Positions 18,395 to 27,440 of a DNA stretch of 64,000 nt are shown piece after piece; the stretch's first letter is position 1, and each line of letters opens with the position of its first letter. The position numbers and the translations under genes were made by a program. The notes beneath the pieces are model-generated. The model saw only the letters and a program-made list of their open reading frames with translations. It did not search any database and was not told the DNA's origin. The DNA comes from Thermoflavimicrobium dichotomicum (GTDB lineage Bacteria > Bacillota > Bacilli > Thermoactinomycetales > Thermoactinomycetaceae). Where the stretch lies: the NCBI RefSeq assembly GCF_900114055.1, contig NZ_FORR01000004.1, positions 1-64,000 on the forward strand, read 5' to 3'.

Positions 18395-19327
18395 TTAACA
18401 CTTCTCTGCTACGCGTAACTTGGCAGAACGTGCTCGTACATTTCTTTCTATCTCTTCTTTACTTGGTATAATTGGTTTCCTTGTTATCACTTTTAGAAGT
18501 GGTCGTTCATTGCATGTACAAACCGGAAAATGGGGAGGACAAATACAACCTTTGGCTTTTTCCTGAAAAAACTGTTTACAAATCCGATCTTCCAATGAAT
18601 GAAAAGTGATAACAGATACTCTTCCCTTCGGTTTTAGCAGATCAACCGACTGGACCAAGGCATCACGAAACGCATTCAGTTCATCATTGACAGCAATGCG
18701 AATCGCTTGGAAAGTACGCCGTGCAGGATGAGGACCTGTTCTTCTGGCTGGTGCAGGAATCGCTTTTTTTATGAGCTCAACCAATTGGAATGTGGTTTGA
18801 ATGGGCTCTTTTTCTCTTTCTTTGACAATCTCGCGTGCAATCCGACGAGCAAATTTTTCTTCACCATATTCAAATAAAATACGGATGAGTTCTTCCTCTG
18901 AGGATTCATTCACCACATGATAAGCCGAGCGCTCTTGCTCCCGGTCCATGCGCATATCCAATGGAGCATCATGATGATAGCTGAATCCTCTTTCCCCTTG
19001 ATCTAGTTGTGGAGAAGAAACACCCAGGTCAAAAAGAATGCCATCCACCTGTGAAAAACCCAGTTTATTTACTATTTCTTTTACCCGACGGAAATTGGAT
19101 TTAACCAGGAAAAGTTGACAGGTTACATCTTTTAACCGTTCTTTTGCCGTAGATAAAGCAAATTGATCTTGATCCAGCCCAATCAATACACCATTTGGAT
19201 TCAACTGACTGGCAATCAGTTGGCTGTGTCCTGCACCCCCCAAGGTACAGTCGACGTAAATTCCATCCTCTTTGATTTGGAGGGCATCTACTGCTTCCAC
19301 TTTTAAAACCGTCTCGTGCTTGAACAA
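18395..19327 (-). CDS. rsmH: 16S rRNA (cytosine-N4) methyltransferase RsmH (MraW)
   Basis: SAM-dependent enzyme (310 aa) methylating N4 of C1402 in the ribosomal P site. Motifs: [13 protein letters not shown] at the start, SAM-binding [49 protein letters not shown], and a Cys-rich [12 protein letters not shown] segment near the end. TTG start at 19327. It follows mraZ by 19 bp. Confidence 0.96.
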   Translation of the reverse strand: MFKHETVLKVEAVDALQIKEDGIYVDCTLGGAGHSQLIASQLNPNGVLIGLDQDQFALSTAKERLKDVTCQLFLVKSNFRRVKEIVNKLGFSQVDGILFDLGVSSPQLDQGERGFSYHHDAPLDMRMDREQERSAYHVVNESSEEELIRILFEYGEEKFARRIAREIVKEREKEPIQTTFQLVELIKKAIPAPARRTGPHPARRTFQAIRIAVNDELNAFRDALVQSVDLLKPKGRVSVITFHSLEDRICKQFFQEKAKGCICPPHFPVCTCNERPLLKVITRKPIIPSKEEIERNVRARSAKLRVAEKC

Positions 19328-19346
19328 CCTACTTCATCCTTTATCC

Positions 19347-19778
19347 TTATAGATCCAAATTAACAAGACTCTCAGCAATTTCGTTAAAAGAGTCTTCCGA
19401 CTGCGTATAATAGTTTTCCCATTCTTCTTTACACCAAATCTCGACCCTCGAGGCTACCCCAATAATGACACACTCTTTTTTTAGTCGTGCAAAATCACGA
19501 AGACTGGCAGGAATATGTATCCTTCCTTGCTTATCCAATTCCACTTCACTCGCACCCGAAAAAAAGAAACGTGTAAATGCTCGAGCATCTGCTTTTGTAA
19601 ACGGTAATGCTTTTAGCTTCTGCTCTAATTGTGTCCATTCTGAACGAGGGTATGCAAACAGGCAATGATCCAAACCACGGGTGATCACAAACGAAGAACC
19701 TAACCCATCACGGAACTTGGCAGGAATAATCATCCTGCCTTTATCGTCAATGCTATGACGATATTCACCCATAAACAT
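19347..19778 (-). CDS. mraZ: Transcriptional regulator MraZ
   Basis: 143-aa protein with two AbrB/SpoVT-like swapped-hairpin halves; each carries the DxxGR motif ([32 protein letters not shown]). Members form rings and repress the dcw operon from direct repeats at their own promoter. ATG at 19778 (MFMGEYRHS) after GGGGAGGAT is the canonical start; the longer frame reads through the promoter. First gene of the dcw cluster. Confidence 0.95.
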   Translation of the reverse strand: MFMGEYRHSIDDKGRMIIPAKFRDGLGSSFVITRGLDHCLFAYPRSEWTQLEQKLKALPFTKADARAFTRFFFSGASEVELDKQGRIHIPASLRDFARLKKECVIIGVASRVEIWCKEEWENYYTQSEDSFNEIAESLVNLDL

Positions 19779-19810
19779 GCCCGTATCCTCCCCTCGTTCC
19801 CCCCTTCCTA

Positions 19811-19850
19811 CCACTTCCCTCCACTTTTCACCACATTGTAAATTATACCA
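19811..19850 (-). promoter_or_regulatory. dcw promoter with three 10-bp-spaced MraZ-type repeats
   Basis: TGGTATAAT (19850-19842) is an extended -10 element. Directly downstream on the minus strand GTGG occurs at 19834, 19824 and 19814, exactly 10 bp apart, within ATGTGGTGAA, AAGTGGAGGG and AAGTGGTAGG. G-rich direct repeats with 10-bp period next to the mraZ promoter are the known type of MraZ operator, so autorepression is expected. Confidence 0.75.
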
Positions 19851-19860
19851 CATGGACCAT

Positions 19861-19887
19861 AAAAAATCCTGCACGGGTGTGCAGGAT
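19861..19887 (-). terminator. Intrinsic terminator of ahcY
   Basis: ATCCTGCAC/GTGCAGGAT with a 4-nt loop followed by TTTTTTA on the minus strand, 30 bases after the ahcY stop and just before the dcw promoter. Confidence 0.9.
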
Positions 19888-19917
19888 CCAAAAGGCTTTT
19901 TGAAATTCTTGGAAGGA

Positions 19918-21177
19918 TTATAAATTCCAGCTAGCTTGATATTGTTTTTGTTCCTCGGTCATCTCGTCGATCTGAATACCTTGGGATTCCAGATAATAAC
20001 GTGCAACTTGGGAATCCAATTGAATGGGCACATCAATCACGGATGGACCGATCTTTTGGTAATTTTCGTTGATATAAACCAAACTCAAGGCTTGCAAAGC
20101 GAAAGTCATGTCCATAATTTCTGCAGGATGTCCATCACCAGCAGCCAGATTTACCAAACGTCCTTCCGCCAGTAAAAAGATTTTGCGCCCATCTTCCAGC
20201 GTATATTCCGTAATATCCTTACGAACAACCCGCTGGTTCACTGCCAGTCTTTCGAGAGACACCTTATCAATTTCAATATCAAAATGTCCTGCATTGGCAA
20301 GGATCGCTCCATTTTTCATGACACGATAATGAGCACCGGTAATGACATTTTTGTTACCTGTAACAGTGACAAATATGTCCCCCAGTTTCGCAGCTTCGAT
20401 CATAGGCAAGACCGTGTACCCATCCATATGCGCTTCAATCGCTTTAATCGGATCCACTTCTGTTACAATGACCTTCGCCCCTAATCCCTTTGCGCGTAGA
20501 GCCACTCCTTTTCCACACCAACCATATCCAACAACCACAACGGTTTTGCCCGCCACGACCAAATTGGTTGTACGGTTAATTCCATCCCACACGGATTGGC
20601 CAGTACCATAACGATTATCAAAGAAGCACTTCGAATATGCATCATTTACCGCTACCATCGGGAAACGCAATTCACCTGATTTTTCCAGGGATACCAAACG
20701 ATTAATTCCTGTTGTTGTTTCTTCACATCCACCACGTACATATGGAATCAAATCTTGACGTTCAGAGTGCAGTAGACTGACCAGATCGCCACCATCATCA
20801 ATAATCAATTCCGGACGTGTTTCCAATGTAAGAAGCAAATGTTGTTTATATTCTTCAGGAGTAGGATTGTACTTTGCAAAAACGGTAATGCCAGAAACAG
20901 CCAAAGCCGCACAAATGTCATCTTGGGTCGACAGGGGGTTGCTGCCTGTAATGGCAACTTCCGCTCCAGCATCCCTTAACAGTTCTGCAAGACAGGCTGT
21001 TTTTGCTTCCAAATGAAGAGAAATGGCTACACGTCGTCCGGCCAACGGTTTTTGTACCAACCACTGCTCACGTAAACGATTTAAAATGGGCATGTGCTCA
21101 CGCGCCCAATCCATTTTCATCCGACCTTGTGGTGCCAAGTTCACATCACGAATGATACTTTTTTCTACTGAGTTCAT
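19918..21177 (-). CDS. ahcY: Adenosylhomocysteinase
   Basis: NAD-dependent hydrolase (419 aa) converting S-adenosylhomocysteine to homocysteine and adenosine, so clearing the product of SAM methyltransferases. Substrate-domain motifs [19 protein letters not shown] and [18 protein letters not shown] are seen; the Rossmann segment is [14 protein letters not shown], followed by GHFDIEID. The length is that of the short bacterial/archaeal form. Most Bacillaceae use the Pfs/LuxS route instead, so its place between mraZ and bshC looks like an insertion into the ancestral order. Transcribed with a long leader (see 21183-21345). Confidence 0.95.
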   Translation of the reverse strand: MNSVEKSIIRDVNLAPQGRMKMDWAREHMPILNRLREQWLVQKPLAGRRVAISLHLEAKTACLAELLRDAGAEVAITGSNPLSTQDDICAALAVSGITVFAKYNPTPEEYKQHLLLTLETRPELIIDDGGDLVSLLHSERQDLIPYVRGGCEETTTGINRLVSLEKSGELRFPMVAVNDAYSKCFFDNRYGTGQSVWDGINRTTNLVVAGKTVVVVGYGWCGKGVALRAKGLGAKVIVTEVDPIKAIEAHMDGYTVLPMIEAAKLGDIFVTVTGNKNVITGAHYRVMKNGAILANAGHFDIEIDKVSLERLAVNQRVVRKDITEYTLEDGRKIFLLAEGRLVNLAAGDGHPAEIMDMTFALQALSLVYINENYQKIGPSVIDVPIQLDSQVARYYLESQGIQIDEMTEEQKQYQASWNL

Positions 21178-21182
21178 ACATC

Positions 21183-21345
21183 CCTGCTACTTCAACCGTT
21201 CAAAGAAACCTCTTTTGGAAAGTAGCAGGTTTTCACCTCTCTTTCTCCTTGGTATGTAACTGGATCCGGTCACCGAAGAACTGTTAAATGATTGCCATTT
21301 CACAAAACCGGAATGAGGCAAAATATTGCACCACTCTGTATTATA
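21183..21345 (-). promoter_or_regulatory. ahcY leader: -10 element, possible 14-codon leader ORF and a start-proximal hairpin
   Basis: TATAAT (21345-21340) would begin a leader of about 155 nt; its -35 is weak. Just before ahcY, AAGTAGCAGG and CCTGCTACTT (21183-21192 and 21220-21229) form a perfect 10-bp stem with a 27-nt loop. The stem includes the GCAGGGAT bases that would serve as ahcY ribosome site. A GTG frame of 14 codons (21236 to 21192, MKTCYFPKEVSLNG) with a GGAG site runs through the hairpin. Control by leader translation is possible; no known SAM or SAH riboswitch was recognised. Confidence 0.35.
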
Positions 21346-21374
21346 CCTGAAATAAAGAAAAGAGAAAAACCGAT

Positions 21375-23033
21375 TCACATAATTATTAATTGCAATTCAT
21401 TTCTGCGATAAGCTGGTGCATCTTCCATTAACTGATCAAGCCATTCAATTCCATGCTGATTCCAAACAGACAAAATATTATATACCCGTTCCTGTGGCCG
21501 TTTTCTCGGTAGGATCGACTGAATCAGTTCATCCCATCGCCGTAATTCTGTCTCGTATTTCAAAGCTAATTGCCTCTCTGCATAGTGATTGAGAAAATCA
21601 ATTTGTTCCCATACCTTTTGTTTATTCTTTTCGACCATAACAGGCAAATCCATGCCAATTTCCTCATCCAACACTTGTGATAGGGATTGATATAACTCAC
21701 TGACTCGATGCTTCATTTCTTCAAATAGCGAAGAAAGCGTCCATGAAGTCTGCTCTTCCAGCCACTCCTGTTTTTTTCGTTCCAAATCGGTTAATAAGTC
21801 CGAGCAAGTTAATGCAAATTGGTGCATTCTTTTTTGTACACGACGGTCAACGATCAGGAAGCTAGGACGTGGATAAACAATAGGCATTTTTAATCCCAAT
21901 TCCCTAAATGCTTCCTTTAATAATCCCCAATAAGCCACTTCCCCAGGTCCCCCAACAAAAAGCAACGTTGGGAAAAGAAACTCCTGCATCAAAGGGCGAG
22001 TCACTACATTATTACTAAAGATTTCAGGATGTTTTTCCAATTGGTTCAGCAGTTCCTCCAAGGTAAAACGGTGAAAACCATCTTTCGTGAAACAATGATC
22101 ATCATTTCGATATAAAAGATGCCGTTCGCCATCAATTTGAACAAATAAATTCATCTTTTGTTCGTGCATTTCGACTGAGGTATCATAACCCATTTGCTCC
22201 AACGCACTGGATGCAGCCATCACCTTTTGATTGACTTCTCTGCTTTTCTTTATCAACTGTTGAAAAAAAGGTTTTTCAAATTGTCGTAGATCTGGATATG
22301 AAGCATCTATTAAAAGGAGTCCCCATTTTCCAAACAGGAAATGCATCAAACGGGCAAAGTAACGACTCCAGGAAACCGGTTCTGAAATCAATTGTTTGCA
22401 TTGGGATAACCATTCTTCCTTAAATTCGCTATCCGGCAAGATCAAACTTAATTCATCCAACCAACCATGCAGCTGTTGAGGAGTAATCTTCAAAGAGGAG
22501 ATGGGATATTTCCCTTTTTGGTCATATGGCAAGCGATGCCTGATTGGATGTGCCTGGGCATCTTGCACCCAAATATGATCCACTTCGTCCAAATCATGAT
22601 CTTCCCCAGCAATCCAAAAAACAGGTACAACAGGTCTGCCCAATCGCTTTTCTTCTTTTCTGGCAAGATGAATCAATGCGACTGCTTTCATAATGGTATA
22701 CAAAGGCCCTGTCATGAGCCCTGCCTGCTGACCGCCAATTACTACCAGGGTTCCTGGTTTGCGCAAGCGTTCCAAATTACTCTCTACAGCTGGATGAAGT
22801 AATTCAGGGGTATGATAAGAGCGAAGAATACGGGTTAGTTCTTCTCTTCGTGCAAGATCTTCCCGTTCTTCCAAATACTTGAGTCGATTTTTATAATCAT
22901 TTTCATCAAAAGGATTGTATTCATACATAGAATGAATCGGGTGATCCTTTTGATTATAGGCTAACATCAGGCGGCTTAACCATGGGTTATCCACCTGTTT
23001 CAATCTCATCCTACACGGTGCAAATTGCCCCAT
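21375..23033 (-). CDS. bshC: Bacillithiol synthase BshC
   Basis: 552 aa (B. subtilis BshC/YllA 539). Proposed to add cysteine to glucosaminyl-malate in the last step of bacillithiol synthesis. The family motifs VIGGQQAGLMTGPLYT, PVFWIAGEDHDLDEV and LFVGGPGEVAYWG are present, and the C-terminal half has the long coiled coil of the family. ATG at 23033 follows GAGGGGG; an upstream ATG is possible but lacks a ribosome site. In Bacillus yllA lies directly before mraZ; here ahcY intervenes. Confidence 0.93.
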   Translation of the reverse strand: MGQFAPCRMRLKQVDNPWLSRLMLAYNQKDHPIHSMYEYNPFDENDYKNRLKYLEEREDLARREELTRILRSYHTPELLHPAVESNLERLRKPGTLVVIGGQQAGLMTGPLYTIMKAVALIHLARKEEKRLGRPVVPVFWIAGEDHDLDEVDHIWVQDAQAHPIRHRLPYDQKGKYPISSLKITPQQLHGWLDELSLILPDSEFKEEWLSQCKQLISEPVSWSRYFARLMHFLFGKWGLLLIDASYPDLRQFEKPFFQQLIKKSREVNQKVMAASSALEQMGYDTSVEMHEQKMNLFVQIDGERHLLYRNDDHCFTKDGFHRFTLEELLNQLEKHPEIFSNNVVTRPLMQEFLFPTLLFVGGPGEVAYWGLLKEAFRELGLKMPIVYPRPSFLIVDRRVQKRMHQFALTCSDLLTDLERKKQEWLEEQTSWTLSSLFEEMKHRVSELYQSLSQVLDEEIGMDLPVMVEKNKQKVWEQIDFLNHYAERQLALKYETELRRWDELIQSILPRKRPQERVYNILSVWNQHGIEWLDQLMEDAPAYRRNELQLIIM

Positions 23034-23111
23034 GCACCTTGCCCCCTCTTTCCATGACATTGATCAGACGATAAAAAACAACTTTCAAGTGGTTGATCAA
23101 GGCATATATTT

Positions 23112-23154
23112 GCTCCGGAATGGGTCTAGTAAACGAAGAAACCGATTCCGGAGC
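23112..23154. repeat. Perfect 10-bp inverted repeat upstream of bshC
   Basis: GCTCCGGAAT (23112-23121) and ATTCCGGAGC (23145-23154) enclose 23 bases. On the minus strand it is followed by AAATATATGCCTTGATCAACC, which resembles the right half of the family A repeat at 12999-13038. It may be a decayed repeat or a leader structure; no U-tract is present. Confidence 0.55.
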
Positions 23155-23268
23155 GCTACTTTACTTAACATCGATTTCCTATCTTTTCCTAAGTTATTTA
23201 TTTTAAGTATAACATGTTATAACAACAAGAAAACCCTGCCATGTCCATAAATGTTTTCCATCTTCATT

Positions 23269-24663
23269 TCATTGACTCTTTTTTTGTTTTTCTTTCCAAT
23301 GCAGTAACAGGCTGAAAAAGACTCCTACCATTGAGCTTTCTGCAGCCAAAGTGAACATATAGTCAAAAGCGGCATCAATGATTTTTCCTTGGGCATCCGG
23401 AGTATACCAGTATACCAGATCCGGTTCCCAAATGTTTAGCAGCTGAGCCATCACAACAAGTCCTAATGAACCACCCGCTGCCCGAAACATTCCCAGTACA
23501 ATCAAACCGCTTCGCCATCGTTCAGGCTCAATCAACCGGAAAAGAGTCCGATGAACAGGAGCATGAATGGTAAATCCTACTCCGAACCCGAATAAAATGA
23601 AAAGAAATACAATGACCCATATATCTTCTACCCAAAAAAGAAAAAGATAAGCAAGTGCCGAACAAAAAAAACCCCATCCCGAAATAACAGGGAACGACTT
23701 TTTTGAAAGGTAACGTTGTATTAACCAAAGGGTAAAAAAAGAAGAAACCAAAATAAGTGACAAAATAACACCATACAAAAGGCTATGTTGTTTGAAAAGA
23801 TGAATGAACCACCACGGTAATAGCGCTAACATCGCCCAACTAAAACCGGTCATTGCCACTAATAGATATAATAACCAAAGATACGGCTTTCCAAATAGAT
23901 GAGGTTCAAAAAATGGATAGCGTTTTTGCCGTTCAACCATAAATAAAATCACGATGAGTCCAAAGGAGACGATGAGAAGTGGTAGTACAGTGGGATGAGT
24001 CCACGCCCTCCATTCCCACGGCAATAAAATGCGCGTCATTGCTACCATCATGAGCAAAATCATCAGTCCAAAAACAAGAATCCCTAAACTAAAGCCTGTT
24101 CGAGTACCCACATTTTGTACAGGTAACCATTTGTTTAACAGAAAAAAAAGAAAGAATGCAAGAAGGAGATTTAACATGAATAAGCTTCTCCAGCCAACTA
24201 TCTCCACCCAGATGGTTGAAAAAACCGGTGAAAAAATCAATAAAGCACTGCCAAGCCAGATGATCAGCCGTTCTTTTTTCGATGTTGACTGAAACAGCCG
24301 TTTCACTCTTTGAGCTATAAAAGGAACCATTCCACTGGCTCCAAATGCCTGTAATCCTCTACCACACAAAAACATCAGCCATCCCGTACTGATGCCAGCC
24401 AGAAATGAGCCGATAGCGAAAAATAATAACGCAAAACCGATCTCATACCTCCTGCCTGCGAAATGTGCCCATCTTTCCATGATGGGGAGTGCTACCGCAA
24501 AGCAGATGAGATATAACGCCACTGCCCATACACCCCAACGGATGGACAATTGAAATTCCTGCATAATCCAGTTCAGCGCAGGAATCAGTACAACCATATC
24601 CAGCACACTTAAATAGATGGTAATCGTTGACGTCATGATCGGCACTTTTTTTCCACTAGCCAA
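23269..24663 (-). CDS. MFS transporter, drug:proton antiporter type (DHA2-like)
   Basis: 464 aa, about 14 hydrophobic segments, as in DHA2-type efflux pumps. The first helix contains LDMVVLIPALNWIMQEFQLS, close to the LDxTIVNVALP motif of the family, and motif A appears in modified form as ERWAHFAGRRYEIG. A cytosolic loop (SKKERLIIW) follows helix 6. Substrate unknown. TTG start, eight bases after GGAGGAG. It follows panE by 46 bp and may be cotranscribed. It interrupts the Bacillus panE-bshC neighbourhood. Confidence 0.8.
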   Translation of the reverse strand: MASGKKVPIMTSTITIYLSVLDMVVLIPALNWIMQEFQLSIRWGVWAVALYLICFAVALPIMERWAHFAGRRYEIGFALLFFAIGSFLAGISTGWLMFLCGRGLQAFGASGMVPFIAQRVKRLFQSTSKKERLIIWLGSALLIFSPVFSTIWVEIVGWRSLFMLNLLLAFFLFFLLNKWLPVQNVGTRTGFSLGILVFGLMILLMMVAMTRILLPWEWRAWTHPTVLPLLIVSFGLIVILFMVERQKRYPFFEPHLFGKPYLWLLYLLVAMTGFSWAMLALLPWWFIHLFKQHSLLYGVILSLILVSSFFTLWLIQRYLSKKSFPVISGWGFFCSALAYLFLFWVEDIWVIVFLFILFGFGVGFTIHAPVHRTLFRLIEPERWRSGLIVLGMFRAAGGSLGLVVMAQLLNIWEPDLVYWYTPDAQGKIIDAAFDYMFTLAAESSMVGVFFSLLLHWKEKQKKSQ

Positions 24664-24709
24664 GTAAAATTCTCCTCCAAATAATCGCTTTTGTATTATT
24701 TCAGGATAA

Positions 24710-25657
24710 CTATTCTCTTCTTTTTTTACTCATCTGTTGCTCTTCTTTTTGGTGAACTTGCTTCACCAACTTTTCATTGATGGGGGTAGGCACTTTTTCT
24801 TCTTTTCCATATTTCACGACTGCACCATTCAAATAGTCAATCTCCGTTTGCACACCTTTTTGCATATCTTGCAACATGGAGGAAATATTCTGGGCTGTTT
24901 GTTGACATACGCTAGTCACTTTATAGAGGATATTGCTCAATTCAAAAGAAAATCCTTTTCTGTTCGCAACTGCTACGACTTCTGCACAGATTTGTTTCAT
25001 GATCCAAGTATATGTTGGTTTCAATAATTCTCCATTGCGAATTTGCTCCAGTGCCGTAAGTGGATTAATTGCACAATTAATCGCCAGTTTTTCCCACATC
25101 TTTTTGGCAATTTGCCCATCCAAGTTGATCTGGAAACCAAAACGGTCAATCAGTTCAGCTATCCATTTTTCCAAAATCGGATCCGTTGGCAAAAAGTCTG
25201 GAAAAGCACCGATTGCTATTTCACCGGTGCCAGTGTGTTTTACTCTATGATCCGAAATCTTTCTTGCTCCTTCTGTCGTTATAGCTGCATAGGTCCATGG
25301 ACGATTCTTCAGTCGGGCGATTTGTTTTTCGTGCCCCAATCCATTTTGCCAAAACAGCAAACGGGTTGCAGGATGAGTGATTTGCTGAAGAACAGGGATG
25401 ACCTCTGCCAGATGTACCTGTTTGACTGTAACTAGTATGAAATCAAAAGAGGAAGGAAAACAATCTTGTACCCACTTCGCACAGACAGGGATGGTTTGTG
25501 CTTTACCATCGAGCCACTCAATCTGGATTCCCTGATCATTTATCGATTGCTGTTGCTCCTGGGTACGGGTAATCAATGTCAGTTCATGCCCGGTTTGTGC
25601 CAATCTGGCTCCCCATAAAAGTCCAAGCGAACCACATCCAATAATGGCTATTTTCAT
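24710..25657 (-). CDS. panE: 2-dehydropantoate 2-reductase
   Basis: 315 aa. NADPH-dependent reduction of ketopantoate to pantoate in coenzyme A synthesis. The N-terminal Rossmann motif is IIGCGSLGLLWGARL; VTVKQVHLAEV, FWQNGLGHE and the KMWEKLAINCAINPLTAL segment with the catalytic Lys complete the family pattern. ATG at 25657 follows AAGGTGGTGG; the longer frame would start inside the terminator at 25688-25705. Corresponds to B. subtilis ylbQ, which lies next to ylbP; here the yng operon separates them. Confidence 0.9.
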   Translation of the reverse strand: MKIAIIGCGSLGLLWGARLAQTGHELTLITRTQEQQQSINDQGIQIEWLDGKAQTIPVCAKWVQDCFPSSFDFILVTVKQVHLAEVIPVLQQITHPATRLLFWQNGLGHEKQIARLKNRPWTYAAITTEGARKISDHRVKHTGTGEIAIGAFPDFLPTDPILEKWIAELIDRFGFQINLDGQIAKKMWEKLAINCAINPLTALEQIRNGELLKPTYTWIMKQICAEVVAVANRKGFSFELSNILYKVTSVCQQTAQNISSMLQDMQKGVQTEIDYLNGAVVKYGKEEKVPTPINEKLVKQVHQKEEQQMSKKRRE

Positions 25658-25687
25658 TTTCGCCACCACCTTTTTCAGAAACAAAAA

Positions 25688-25767
25688 AGGAGCGATCATG
25701 CTCCTAAGATGTTTTACAAAGTTTCCGTTATATGTTTATCAACGGCCTCAGGAGCTATGATGCTCCT
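25688..25767 (-). terminator. Composite terminator of the yng operon, split by a repeat
   Basis: Two related hairpins, AGGAGC..GCTCCT at 25750-25767 and again at 25688-25705, flank a family A repeat (25711-25744). The distal one is followed on the minus strand by TTTTTTG. The 18-nt arms AGGAGCATCATAGCTCCT and AGGAGCATGATCGCTCCT can also pair with each other across the repeat. Confidence 0.75.
25711..25744 (+). repeat. Degenerate family A repeat inside the yng terminator
   Basis: TTTTACAAAGTTTCCGTTAT continuing to TTTATCAACGG: the left arm and core match the consensus, the CCGGG is deleted and the right end is reduced to TTTATCAAC. Same orientation as the other copies. Confidence 0.75.
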
Positions 25768-25771
25768 CTCA

Positions 25772-27307
25772 TTATACAGGATAGACCGGGTGTTTTCTCT
25801 CACTAAATTGAACACGTTTACTTGCATAAGCCTCAAAACGATGGATCAGTTCTTCTCTTAAACGATCCGGAGAAACAATGCCATCAATAATCAATTCGCT
25901 GGCTAAACGATAGATATCAATATCTTTTTTATATTCTTCTCTCTTTTCTTGCACAAAACGGGTTCGCTCCGGTTCTGCAAGTTCGGCAATTTTATTGCTA
26001 TACACCGCATTGACGGCAGCCTCAGGACCCATCACAGCAATTTGCGCTGTAGGTAAAGCCAAACAGCAATCGGGTTCAAATGCCGGACCAGCCATCGCAT
26101 AAAGACCGGCTCCATATGCTTTTCTTACGATCACAGAAATCTTGGGAACAGTCGCCTCTGCCATCGCTGAAATCATCTTCGCTCCATGGCGAATAATCCC
26201 CGCACGCTCAACTTGTGTACCAATCATAAAGCCAGGTACATCGGCCAAAAAGAGGAGTGGAATATTGAATGCATCACATAATGTAATAAATCGGGCCGCC
26301 TTGTCAGCCGAATCGACAAACAAAACGCCACCTTTTACTTTAGGCTGATTGGCAATAATTCCAATCGTTCGTCCATTCAGGCGTGCAAAACCTGTAATGA
26401 TTTCTTTGGCAAACAATGGCTTGATCTCAAAAAAGCTGCCTTCATCCACTAAACCATGAATGAATTCCAGCATATCAAACAACATATTTTGGTGATCAGG
26501 TACAATCTCTGAAAGGGATCGTGCATTTTTGGGTGGCAACTTTGCTGTCGCTACTGGTGGCTCTTCCTTCCAGTTTGGCGGGAAATAGCTTAAATATTGC
26601 CGGGCTAAAGCGATCGCTTCTTCTTCGTCCTTGGCCAATAGATCACCACAACCACTCACCGTGCAATGCATACGTGCACCGCCCATCTCTTCCAAAGTCA
26701 CTTTCTCGCCAATCACCATCTCAGCCATGCGTGGTGATCCCAGGTACATACTCGCATTTTTATCCACCATAATGACCACATCGCAAAAAGCTGGAATATA
26801 GGCACCACCAGCCGCTGACGGACCAAATAGGATACAAATTTGCGGAATCATTCCCGACAATTTGACCTGATTAAAAAAGATTCGTCCTGCTCCACGACGT
26901 CCTGGAAACATTTCAATCTGATCCGTAATCCGTGCGCCTGCAGAGTCCACCAGATAAAGCAGCGGAACCTTCAGTTTTTGCGCTGTCTCCTGAATACGAA
27001 TAATCTTTTCTACTGTCCGTGCTCCCCATGAGCCTGCTTTCACCGTTGAGTCATTGGCCATGACACATACAGTTTGCCCATGGATCTTTCCAATTGCGGT
27101 AATCACGCCATCTGCTGGCAAATTTTCAGCCATACAATTGGCAAACAAACCGTCTTCGAGTTGAAAATCGCCGTCAAACAGGAGCTCCAATCTCTTACGG
27201 ACGAACAACTTATTCTGCTTCTCCAGTTTTTCGTGATATTTTGGCGCTCCACCTGCCTTGATTTGTTTTTCCTTTTCCTGTAGCTGTTTGATCCAGGATT
27301 CGTTCAT
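25772..27307 (-). CDS. yngE: Acyl-CoA carboxylase carboxyltransferase subunit (YngE/PccB-like)
   Basis: 511 aa, the length of B. subtilis YngE. Transfers carboxyl from carboxybiotin to an acyl-CoA, probably 3-methylcrotonyl-CoA or propionyl-CoA. Two crotonase-fold halves: DSAGARITDQIEMFPGRRGAG and GPSAAGGAYIPAFCD in the N half, and KGGVLFVDSADKAARFI and FLADVPGFMIGTQVERAGI with a YGAGLYAMAGPAF loop in the C half. Works with the biotin carboxylase (29364-30704) and biotin protein (29123-29338). The HMG-CoA lyase in the same operon argues for leucine or isovalerate breakdown. ATG after AAGGAGGAGG. Confidence 0.92.
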   Translation of the reverse strand: MNESWIKQLQEKEKQIKAGGAPKYHEKLEKQNKLFVRKRLELLFDGDFQLEDGLFANCMAENLPADGVITAIGKIHGQTVCVMANDSTVKAGSWGARTVEKIIRIQETAQKLKVPLLYLVDSAGARITDQIEMFPGRRGAGRIFFNQVKLSGMIPQICILFGPSAAGGAYIPAFCDVVIMVDKNASMYLGSPRMAEMVIGEKVTLEEMGGARMHCTVSGCGDLLAKDEEEAIALARQYLSYFPPNWKEEPPVATAKLPPKNARSLSEIVPDHQNMLFDMLEFIHGLVDEGSFFEIKPLFAKEIITGFARLNGRTIGIIANQPKVKGGVLFVDSADKAARFITLCDAFNIPLLFLADVPGFMIGTQVERAGIIRHGAKMISAMAEATVPKISVIVRKAYGAGLYAMAGPAFEPDCCLALPTAQIAVMGPEAAVNAVYSNKIAELAEPERTRFVQEKREEYKKDIDIYRLASELIIDGIVSPDRLREELIHRFEAYASKRVQFSERKHPVYPV

Positions 27308-27366
27308 AATTCCTCCTCCTTATGCTTAAAAGTCTATCCAACATACATTTCCTCATGGATGGGGAA

Positions 27367-27416
27367 GGGAATTGCATGATCAAAAGGCCCTGTAAAACAG
27401 GATCCATACAATTCCC
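27367..27416. repeat. Nested hairpin in the yngF-yngE gap
   Basis: GGGAATTG (27367-27374) pairs with CAATTCCC (27409-27416), and CCTGT/ACAGG (27389-27401) forms an inner hairpin. It lies in the 133-bp gap between yngF and yngE. No U-tract, so not an obvious terminator; it may be an mRNA processing site or a decayed repeat. Confidence 0.5.
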
Positions 27417-27440
27417 TGCGATCTCGTTTTTAAATTTCCT

